The translations under genes were made by a program, and so were the position numbers. Source: an uncultured Lachnospiraceae bacterium (GTDB taxonomy: Bacteria; Bacillota; Clostridia; Lachnospirales; Lachnospiraceae). From it: DNA of 5,911 bases. Below the pieces are notes generated by a model that saw only the letters and a list, made by a program, of their open reading frames with translations, was not told the DNA's origin and did no database searches. Shown piece after piece: positions 1 to 4,812 of this stretch. The stretch is from NCBI GenBank assembly GCA_900313745.1, contig OMSM01000281.1, forward strand, positions 1 through 5,911, read 5' to 3'. Each line of letters begins with the position of its first letter. Positions within the stretch are counted from its first letter, which is position 1.

Positions 1-179
1 CCGGCCTTCATCGCGCCGGCAAGCACCTCGCCTCCCGCAAGGACGGATGCGCCGAAGAGCACCATCACGTCGGCCTCTTCAAAACTGTACCTCTCCTTAA
101 GGCATTCGCGCGTCAGCGCAGGGACATCTCTCTTCCCGCAGAACGCGCCAAGTATGTTCATGCTCGAAGCCGCTGACAT
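1..179 (-). CDS. YdcF/DUF218-like protein, N-terminal part (runs off the window)
   Basis: The minus strand is open from an ATG at 179 to the left edge, giving 59 residues of the N-terminus; the stop lies outside. The segment EEADVMVLFGASVLAGG (about residues 34-50) resembles the first beta strand and following loop of the YdcF/SanA/ElyC (DUF218) family, Rossmann-like proteins of poorly defined role in envelope or cofactor-related processes. No signal peptide or membrane anchor is seen at this end, so a cytoplasmic YdcF-type member fits better than SanA or ElyC. A purine-rich GGGAGGG (183-189 on the minus strand) lies 3 bases before the ATG, a rather tight spacing. A second in-frame ATG at 161 (MNILGAF) is an alternative start and may match homologues better. 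The gene is divergent from the shell-protein operon at 296. The family call is tentative because only the N-terminus is visible. Confidence 0.6.
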   Translation of the reverse strand, partial: MSAASSMNILGAFCGKRDVPALTRECLKERYSFEEADVMVLFGASVLAGGEVLAGAMKA

Positions 180-207
180 AAGCCCTCCCGTCTCATCAGT
201 TTTTTCT

Positions 208-213
208 ATCTTA
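208..213 (-). promoter_or_regulatory. Possible extended -10 for the YdcF-like gene
   Basis: On the minus strand the sequence reads TGATAAGAT, which is a TGn extension directly followed by TAAGAT, about 30 bases upstream of the ATG at 179. The matching -35 region is GC-rich and unconvincing, so an extended -10 promoter is the only form supported. Confidence 0.35.
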
Positions 214-250
214 TCACAGGTCCCGGCGGTCCCCCGCGCTTCCCATCCTA

Positions 251-259
251 TGGTATGAT
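251..259 (+). promoter_or_regulatory. Possible extended -10 promoter of the shell-protein operon
   Basis: TGGTATGAT reads as TGn followed by TATGAT, an extended -10 hexamer, 36 bases upstream of the first shell-gene ATG. No good -35 is seen about 17 bases further up, where the sequence is C-rich. The implied leader is only about 30 bases, too short to hold the two-hairpin antitermination target used by EutV-type regulators. A small inverted repeat (CTGAT 268-272, ATCAG 281-285) lies in this leader next to the ribosome binding site. Confidence 0.4.
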
Positions 260-295
260 GTAATAAGCTGATTTACCTGCATCAGAGGTGCCAAA

Positions 296-661
296 ATGCC
301 CAACGAAAACTACGAACAGATCCGAATTGTCCAGGAGACCGTCGCGGGAAAGGAGATCACCTTTGCCCACATCATGGGCGGTCCCGCACCTGTAATCTAC
401 CAGAAACTGGGACTGAATCCCCAGGTGGACTACCGCTCCTCCGCCATCGGCATCATGAACATGACCCCGCCCGAATCCGCGGTCATCGCGTCGGACATCG
501 CGGTGAAGAGCGGAAATGTCTATCTCGGCTTCGCCGACCGGTTCACCGGAACGCTCATCATCACCGGTGAGCTCTCGGACGTGCAGAGCGCCATGGAAGA
601 GATTCTCCGGTATTTCCGCGATGAACTTGAATATGTAGTCTGCAGGCTGACCAAGAGATAA
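296..661 (+). CDS. eutS: EutS/PduU-type microcompartment shell protein (permuted BMC domain), copy 1
   Basis: This 121-residue protein matches the EutS/PduU family of hexameric bacterial microcompartment shell proteins, which have a circularly permuted BMC domain and, in PduU, an N-terminal beta-barrel capping the pore. Seen in sequence: VQETVAGKEITFAHIM (residues 12-27) matches the family's QEYVPGKQVTLAHLI barrel segment; AIGIMNMTP (51-59), SDIAVKSG (67-74) and GFADRFTG (79-86) match the conserved core; the C-terminus CRLTKR resembles CDMTKS/CPITRT. Length is close to EutS (111) and PduU (116). The start is supported by GAGGTG at 285-290, five bases before the ATG. It is the first gene of a three-gene operon, four bases ahead of a second shell paralogue. 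EutS and PduU cannot be separated by eye, so the symbol is nominal and no substrate can be assigned. Confidence 0.92.
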   Translation: MPNENYEQIRIVQETVAGKEITFAHIMGGPAPVIYQKLGLNPQVDYRSSAIGIMNMTPPESAVIASDIAVKSGNVYLGFADRFTGTLIITGELSDVQSAMEEILRYFRDELEYVVCRLTKR

Positions 662-665
662 CGCG

Positions 666-1106
666 ATGAACACTCAGACGACAATCCGGACCCGCAGGGA
701 GCTCCTGGAGCGGATATTCCAGCGGGACTACGAGGAGCTTAAAGGCGAAACTCTGCGCATGACCAGAGTGAGGATCCCCGGGAAGGAGGTCTCCTTCGCC
801 CATGTCTTTACTCCCACGGACTCATCAATATACCGCAATCTCGGCCTGAACATCGGGGTACACGAGGGCGAGGACCACACCGGGGAGGCCATCGGAATGA
901 TCCGCTTTACTCCATGGGAGGCAGTGGTCGTCGCCGCCGACTGCGCCATGAAGGCCGCCCGCGTGGAAATCGGCTTCATGGACCGGTTCTGCGGATCTCT
1001 CATCCTGACGGGCGGGAACGCCGAGGTGACGACGGCCGTGGAGGAGGTTGTCCGCTTCTTCCGGGACGAGCTTCACTTTGACGTCTGCGCCGTCCATCAC
1101 AGCTGA
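666..1106 (+). CDS. eutS: EutS/PduU-type shell protein with N-terminal extension, copy 2
   Basis: This 146-residue paralogue of the preceding shell protein has the same landmarks: VRIPGKEVSFAHVF (35-48) for the barrel segment, EAIGMIRFTP (74-83), CAMKAARVEIGFMDRFCG (93-110) and a C-terminal alpha helix ending in FDVCAVHHS. It differs by about 30 extra N-terminal residues rich in Arg, Glu and Leu (roughly residues 8-28), which look like an amphipathic helix. If translation began at the internal ATG at 759 (Met32), the protein would be 115 residues, the normal family size. An AAAGGCG lies 11 bases before that ATG, while the ATG at 666 has no clear Shine-Dalgarno sequence but sits four bases after the upstream stop, consistent with translational coupling. 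The full-length start is slightly preferred. Tandem divergent copies suggest mixed hexamers or two separate facets in one shell. Confidence 0.9.
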   Translation: MNTQTTIRTRRELLERIFQRDYEELKGETLRMTRVRIPGKEVSFAHVFTPTDSSIYRNLGLNIGVHEGEDHTGEAIGMIRFTPWEAVVVAADCAMKAARVEIGFMDRFCGSLILTGGNAEVTTAVEEVVRFFRDELHFDVCAVHHS

Positions 1107-1109
1107 CCA

Positions 1110-1601
1110 ATGAAAAAACTATTTCTCATGGGCCGGAGCGAGGCCGGCAAAACCTCCCTTATCCAGACCCTGAAGGGCGAGGAGCTCCATTATATCAAGA
1201 CGCAGTACGCCACAGCGGAGGACGGCCTCATCGATACCCCCGGGGAGTACTCGGAGACCAAATACTTCAGCGCAGGCCTTGCCTGCTTCTCCTTCGAGGC
1301 GGATGCAGTCGCCCTTGTCCAGGCGGCCGACGAGCCCTACAACCTCTTCGGCGCAAGCCTCCACACCTTCATCCAGAGGCCGTTAATCGGCATCATCACC
1401 AAAACCGACTCCCCTTACGCCAATGTCCCGATGATCCGCCAGTGGATGGAGGACGCGGGCTGCGACCGGATTTTCCTCGTCAACAACGTGAGCAGGGAGG
1501 GAATAGACGAGCTCATGGCCTACCTCCGGGAGGATCTCCCGGAGCTCTCTCTTGACGAAGCAAGGGAGAGACAGCGAAAAGGGCTTAGTGAGTGGGAATA
1601 A
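1110..1601 (+). CDS. eutP: EutP/PduV family P-loop GTPase of the microcompartment
   Basis: This 163-residue protein is a small Ras-like P-loop NTPase of the EutP/PduV family found in ethanolamine and propanediol microcompartment operons. Visible motifs are the Walker A GRSEAGKT (8-15), the G3-like IDTPGEY (41-47), where the family has DTPGEY in place of DxxG, and the G4-like ITKTD (96-100) in place of NKxD. The C-terminal tail is charged (ARERQRKGLSEWE). The molecular role of the family is unsettled: EutP has been linked to acetate kinase activity in Salmonella, and PduV to compartment movement or positioning. The ATG begins three bases after the upstream stop with no obvious Shine-Dalgarno sequence, so coupling to the shell genes is likely. 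It closes the three-gene unit. No hairpin with a T-run follows, so read-through into the next genes is possible. Confidence 0.92.
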   Translation: MKKLFLMGRSEAGKTSLIQTLKGEELHYIKTQYATAEDGLIDTPGEYSETKYFSAGLACFSFEADAVALVQAADEPYNLFGASLHTFIQRPLIGIITKTDSPYANVPMIRQWMEDAGCDRIFLVNNVSREGIDELMAYLREDLPELSLDEARERQRKGLSEWE

Positions 1602-1661
1602 TCAGAAAAAGCCGGAAAACAAGTCGGATATATGTATCGCATAAGGACGGCATTTTTATAA

Positions 1662-2237
1662 GTGAACAGCTTACAAAAGTACAAACAATTGTTTTTCTCC
1701 ACTTTCAAACTGAGTGCCTGCACCTTTGGCGGCGGATTTGTAATCATTCCCTTGATGCGAAAGAAATTCGTGGAGGAGCTTGGTTGGATTGAAGAAGATG
1801 AGATGCTGGATTTAACCGCAATCGCTCAGTCTTCGCCGGGAGCGATTGCGGTCAATGCTTCTATTCTGGTGGGCTATCATGTGGCAGGATTCCCCGGAGC
1901 TTTGCTCACGGTATCAGGAACAGTGCTTCCGCCACTCATCATCATTTCGATAATCTCCATGTTCTATCAGGCATTTCGGGATAACGTTATCGTGAATATG
2001 GCAATGGCAGGAATGCTTTGCGGAGTGGCAGCCGTGATCTGCGATGTTGTGATCAATATGGCAAAAACCATTATTCAGAAGAAACGGCTGCTGCCGGTGA
2101 TAGTTATGCTTGGTTCTTTTGTCGCCGTCCGCTTTTTCTCTGTGAATATCATAATCATTATTCTTGTATGCGGCGCGATCGGAGCCGTGGATACATGGAA
2201 TCAAGGCAAAGCGAAGAAAGCGGGTGATAAGCGATGA
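1662..2237 (+). CDS. Short-chain CHR (chromate transporter family) subunit 1
   Basis: This 191-residue, strongly hydrophobic protein matches the single-domain CHR family (chromate ion transporter family). Family marks are TFGGGFVIIPLM (21-32), SSPGAIAVNASILVG (57-71) and a following GFPGALLTVSG segment; several membrane segments follow, with a basic C-terminal tail. Short-chain CHR proteins occur as adjacent pairs (for example ywrA/ywrB in Bacillus subtilis) that work together as a two-part transporter, and the next gene is the partner. The start is a GTG at 1662, since an in-frame TAA lies directly upstream and no ATG occurs before residue 32. AAGGACGG at 1643-1650 is a rather distant ribosome binding site. 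Many CHR members have no proven chromate function, so the substrate is uncertain. GC is visibly lower than in the operon before it. Confidence 0.88.
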   Translation: MNSLQKYKQLFFSTFKLSACTFGGGFVIIPLMRKKFVEELGWIEEDEMLDLTAIAQSSPGAIAVNASILVGYHVAGFPGALLTVSGTVLPPLIIISIISMFYQAFRDNVIVNMAMAGMLCGVAAVICDVVINMAKTIIQKKRLLPVIVMLGSFVAVRFFSVNIIIIILVCGAIGAVDTWNQGKAKKAGDKR

Positions 2238-2797
2238 TATATTTTGAATTGTTCTGGAGCTTCTTTCAAACCGGATTATTCAGCATTGGGGGCGGATATG
2301 CCGCTATGCCGCTGATTCAGAATCAGGTAGTTGATATTCACCCCTGGCTTACGATGACACAATTTGCGGATATTATGGCCATCGCTGAAATGACACCCGG
2401 CCCCATAGCCATCAACTCCGCAACCTTTGTTGGAATCCAGGTCGCAGGACTTCCCGGAGCTATTGTCGCAACCGCTGGATGTGTGTGTCCATCCTGTGTT
2501 ATTGTGATGACTCTTGCCTATATCTATTATCGTTTCCGCGGACTGAATATGGTGCAGGGTATTCTTGCCGGACTTCGTCCTGCGGTCATAGCAATGATCG
2601 CATCAGCGGGCATTTCACTGCTGATTATGGCGCTTTACGGGCAGAGAACGCTTCCGGATGACCTGACGTCTTTGGATGTGACAGCCGCGGTTATTTTCTC
2701 CGCCGGCATTTTTGTCTTAAGAAAGTGGAAAACAAACCCGCTTTGGGTTATGGCAGGTTCAGGAGTTGCGGGAATCATCATGTATTCACTTAAATAG
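2234..2797 (+). CDS. Short-chain CHR (chromate transporter family) subunit 2
   Basis: This 187-residue membrane protein is the partner of the preceding CHR subunit and is homologous to it: LFSIGGGYAAMPLI (15-28), EMTPGPIAINSATFVG (52-67) and AGLPGAIVATAG follow the same order. Five or six hydrophobic segments are apparent, ending in a short hydrophobic stretch before YSLK. Its ATG overlaps the upstream stop as ATGA (2234-2237), and GGGTGA at 2222-2227 provides a ribosome binding site, so the two are almost certainly co-translated. In paired short CHR proteins the two halves insert in the membrane with opposite orientation and form one transporter. The proposed substrate is chromate by family name only; sulfate-like oxyanions or another anion are possible. 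The stop is followed at once by a purine-rich stretch but no recognisable gene. Confidence 0.88.
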   Translation: MIYFELFWSFFQTGLFSIGGGYAAMPLIQNQVVDIHPWLTMTQFADIMAIAEMTPGPIAINSATFVGIQVAGLPGAIVATAGCVCPSCVIVMTLAYIYYRFRGLNMVQGILAGLRPAVIAMIASAGISLLIMALYGQRTLPDDLTSLDVTAAVIFSAGIFVLRKWKTNPLWVMAGSGVAGIIMYSLK

Positions 2798-2882
2798 GAG
2801 AGGAGGCGCAGTTAAGCAATACACGATAAAGACAGGCGTTCTATATAAATGAATCACAGCATGCTATGGCAGGAATATAACA

Positions 2883-2941
2883 GCCAGGGGACGGTTCTCT
2901 GGTCAGTTTTCAGAAAACTGACCAGAGAACCGTCCCCTGGC
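2883..2941. repeat. Perfect 59-base palindrome, REP/RAYT-like repeat
   Basis: Two 29-base arms (2883-2911 and 2913-2941) are perfectly complementary around one central base at 2912. The outer part GCCAGGGGACGGTTCTC and its complement match my recollection of clostridial repeats of the type ending in ACCGTCCCCT that are associated with REP-type tyrosine transposases (RAYT, Y1 family). It lies between the stops of convergent genes and could block transcription in both directions, but neither side carries a T-run, so it is not a standard intrinsic terminator. No transposase gene is present in the window, so this would be a non-autonomous copy. Confidence 0.85.
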
Positions 2942-2951
2942 ACCTTTACGT

Positions 2952-4094
2952 TCAGCAGCCGAACAGTGCTGCTGTCTTCTTCATTCTCTCCGCCACCGGC
3001 ACCTCGAAGGGACAGCGGGACTCGCAGCCGCGGCATCCCACACACTCGGATGCGGTGTGCCCGAGTGCCTGGTAATGGGCCTTCACGCTCTCCGGCACCT
3101 CAGGCTGCTGCACGGCCAGGTCGTAGAACTTGTTCACCATGGCGATGTCGATGTTCACGGGGCACGGCCTGCAGTGTCCGCAGTAGGTGCACTGCCCTTT
3201 GCTGGAGTGCAGCGGCGCGTTCGCAATGACGGACGCGTAGTCCTTCTCCTCGTCTGACGCAGTCTCATAGGATACCGCCTCGTCCACCTGCTCCTTCGTG
3301 TCGTATCCGCACATGACGGCTTTCACGCCGGGCCTGGTCAGCGCGTAATGGATGAGCTGAGGCGATGTAAACGCCGTTCCGAAGGGAGATCTCTCCGGGT
3401 CAAAGAGCCTGCCGCCGAAGAAGCCCTTCATCACGGTGATTCCGACGTCATTCTCCTCGCAGATCTGATAGAACAGCGCCCTCTCCGGGTCAATTCCGCT
3501 TAAGCTCTCGTCGTATCCGCCCAGCATGGACTCCAGATCCTCTGTTGCGGGCCTTAAGTCAAACGCAGGGTTGATGCTGAAGAGGATCATTTCGACAAAG
3601 CCGGATTCCGCCGCGAGGCGCGCGGTGCGGGGATTGTGGGTGGAAAGCCCGATGTGGCGGATAATCCCCTTCTCCTTCTGCTCCATCACGTAGTCGAGGA
3701 ACTCCGAATTCTTCAGCCCGTTCCAGTCATCCATTGCGTCCACGTAGTGGATCATGCCGAGATCGATATATCCTCCGCCTATCCTGTTAAGAAGGTCCTC
3801 GAAGGCCGGCTTCACCACCTTCAGATCCCTGGACCGGACGTACTGGCCGTTCTGCCAGGTGGAGCCGAAATGCCCCTGGACGTACCACTCGTCCCTGCAG
3901 TCCGCAATGCCCTTTCCGATGATGTCCCGTGATTTCGGATCCGGCATCCAGCAGTCAATAATGTTGATTCCTTTTTCATGAGCGTAGCGGATGAGCTCGA
4001 CGCCATCCTCCTCCGGGTGCCTCTCGAGCCACTCCCCGCCGAAGCCGATCTCGCTCACCATCAGCTCCGTTTTGCCAAGTCTTCTGTAAATCAC
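2952..4094 (-). CDS. Aldo/keto reductase-fold protein with C-terminal dicluster ferredoxin domain
   Basis: This 380-residue protein has an N-terminal AKR (TIM barrel) domain, opening with IYRRLGKTELMVSEIGFGG (2-20), and a ferredoxin-like C-terminus. The Fe-S ligands are visible as C302-C305-C308-C311 followed by Pro and C351-C354-C357-C361 followed by Pro, enough for two 4Fe-4S clusters. Of the AKR catalytic tetrad, Asp47 (INIID) and His116 (GMIHYVD) are recognisable, but the Tyr position five residues after the Asp holds Asp52 and the Lys position in YVQGHFGS (71-78) lacks Lys, so classic NADPH-dependent carbonyl reduction is doubtful. The start is placed at the GTG at 4094 because AAGGAGG (4101-4107) sits six bases upstream; an upstream in-frame ATG at 4160 would add 22 unrelated residues and lacks a proper site. 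It is a single gene, convergent with the CHR pair. Its substrate and redox partner are unknown. Confidence 0.88.
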   Translation of the reverse strand: MIYRRLGKTELMVSEIGFGGEWLERHPEEDGVELIRYAHEKGINIIDCWMPDPKSRDIIGKGIADCRDEWYVQGHFGSTWQNGQYVRSRDLKVVKPAFEDLLNRIGGGYIDLGMIHYVDAMDDWNGLKNSEFLDYVMEQKEKGIIRHIGLSTHNPRTARLAAESGFVEMILFSINPAFDLRPATEDLESMLGGYDESLSGIDPERALFYQICEENDVGITVMKGFFGGRLFDPERSPFGTAFTSPQLIHYALTRPGVKAVMCGYDTKEQVDEAVSYETASDEEKDYASVIANAPLHSSKGQCTYCGHCRPCPVNIDIAMVNKFYDLAVQQPEVPESVKAHYQALGHTASECVGCRGCESRCPFEVPVAERMKKTAALFGC

Positions 4095-4100
4095 GGCATT

Positions 4101-4107
4101 CCTCCTT
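4101..4107 (-). promoter_or_regulatory. Ribosome binding site deciding the GTG start of the aldo/keto reductase
   Basis: AAGGAGG on the minus strand lies six bases before the GTG at 4094, a near-perfect Shine-Dalgarno sequence. It fixes the protein start at IYRRLGKTEL, the normal beginning of this family, rather than at the ATG at 4160. Confidence 0.8.
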
Positions 4108-4127
4108 ACCTGAAGGCTGTATACGAA

Positions 4128-4146
4128 TTCCTGCAGTTTTCCTGCA
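4128..4146 (-). promoter_or_regulatory. Direct repeat upstream of the aldo/keto reductase gene, possible operator
   Basis: TGCAGGAA occurs twice on the minus strand (4139-4146 and 4128-4135), with starts 11 bases apart, about one helical turn. It lies between the preceding gene and the GTG start. A TATACT at 4173-4178 could be a -10 element upstream of it, though no good -35 is seen. This may be a protein-binding site or chance. Confidence 0.25.
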
Positions 4147-4193
4147 TAGCCTGACAGCATATCCTGATAAGAAGTATACCGTTCTCCTGCGGA

Positions 4194-4781
4194 TTATTCC
4201 AGTTCGTCGAGGATACCCTCCGCCGCCTTCCTCCTGGAAATCCCGCTGTTCATCGCCTGCTTCCCTATGAAGCGGTGCGCCTCATCCTCGGTCATGTGCA
4301 TCTTGTCCATGAGGAGAAGTTTTGCCCGGCTTACGATCCTAAGCTCCTCCGTCTTCTCCGTCAGGCCGGCAATCCTGGCTAAGAGATGCCGGACTTTCGC
4401 CTGCTCCGCGAAAAGATAGCGGACCGCCCTGTCCAGCCGGTTCACGGCAAGCGGCTTCGGCAGCACCAGAACCCCGCGGTCCGTCACGTGCTCCAGCACG
4501 GATTCAAAGACCTCCTCGGGAACGGCCGCAAGAACGGACGTCGTTTCCCTCTCCGCAGCGTCCATGGCAAGCTCGTGCCCGAATTCATCGGGAAGCGGGC
4601 AGTTCACCAGCACAATCCCGTAGTCCTTCTCCAGAAGGCAGCGCCTTCCCGCCGCGGCGTTCGTGCGCACATCGACGGAGGAAAGCCGCCTTCCCGCAAG
4701 AGTTTTCCGCACAGCCGCGGTAAAGGCTTCCTGGCCGGAAATAATCAGTATGGAGTTGAGTCTTTCGCCCTCACCTGGCAT
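4194..4781 (-). CDS. ANTAR-domain RNA-binding regulator with pseudo-receiver domain (NitR-like)
   Basis: This 195-residue protein has an N-terminal receiver-like domain (about 9-125), a short helical linker, and a C-terminal ANTAR domain (about 145-195) with the typical RAKLLLMDKMHMTEDEA and FIGKQAM pattern. ANTAR domains bind paired hairpins in nascent RNA and prevent transcription termination. In the receiver part the acidic pair near the first strand is replaced by Ser-Gly (ILIISGQE), and the phospho-acceptor Asp is Asn60 in VLVNCPLPD, while Lys109 (LPKP) remains. It therefore probably cannot be phosphorylated in the usual way. GGAGTGA (4785-4791) lies about six bases before the ATG. The gene is 31 bases downstream of a glutamine synthetase-like gene in the same direction, the arrangement of glnA-nitR in Clostridium saccharobutylicum, so a nitrogen-linked antitermination role is inferred. 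No ANTAR-target hairpin pair was recognised in this window. Confidence 0.88.
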   Translation of the reverse strand: MPGEGERLNSILIISGQEAFTAAVRKTLAGRRLSSVDVRTNAAAGRRCLLEKDYGIVLVNCPLPDEFGHELAMDAAERETTSVLAAVPEEVFESVLEHVTDRGVLVLPKPLAVNRLDRAVRYLFAEQAKVRHLLARIAGLTEKTEELRIVSRAKLLLMDKMHMTEDEAHRFIGKQAMNSGISRRKAAEGILDELE

Positions 4782-4812
4782 AAATCACTCCGGAAAACTC
4801 CGCGGTCCGCGC

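Noticed and set aside
260..295. Leader inverted repeat as an ANTAR antitermination target
   Set aside because: Arms are only five bases, there is one hairpin instead of two, and no terminator follows before the gene.
2883..2941. Palindrome as an intrinsic terminator
   Set aside because: The stem is strong, but no T-run follows on either strand and the near-zero central loop with 29-base arms is unlike normal terminators; it may still hinder transcription.
2849..3229. Plus-strand frame of 126 codons beginning before the palindrome
   Set aside because: It runs through the palindrome and antisense to the ferredoxin-like end of the aldo/keto reductase, with a composition typical of a shadow frame.
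4095..4160. In-frame extension of the aldo/keto reductase to the ATG at 4160
   Set aside because: The 22 added residues do not fit the family, the ATG has no properly spaced ribosome binding site, and AAGGAGG points to the GTG at 4094.
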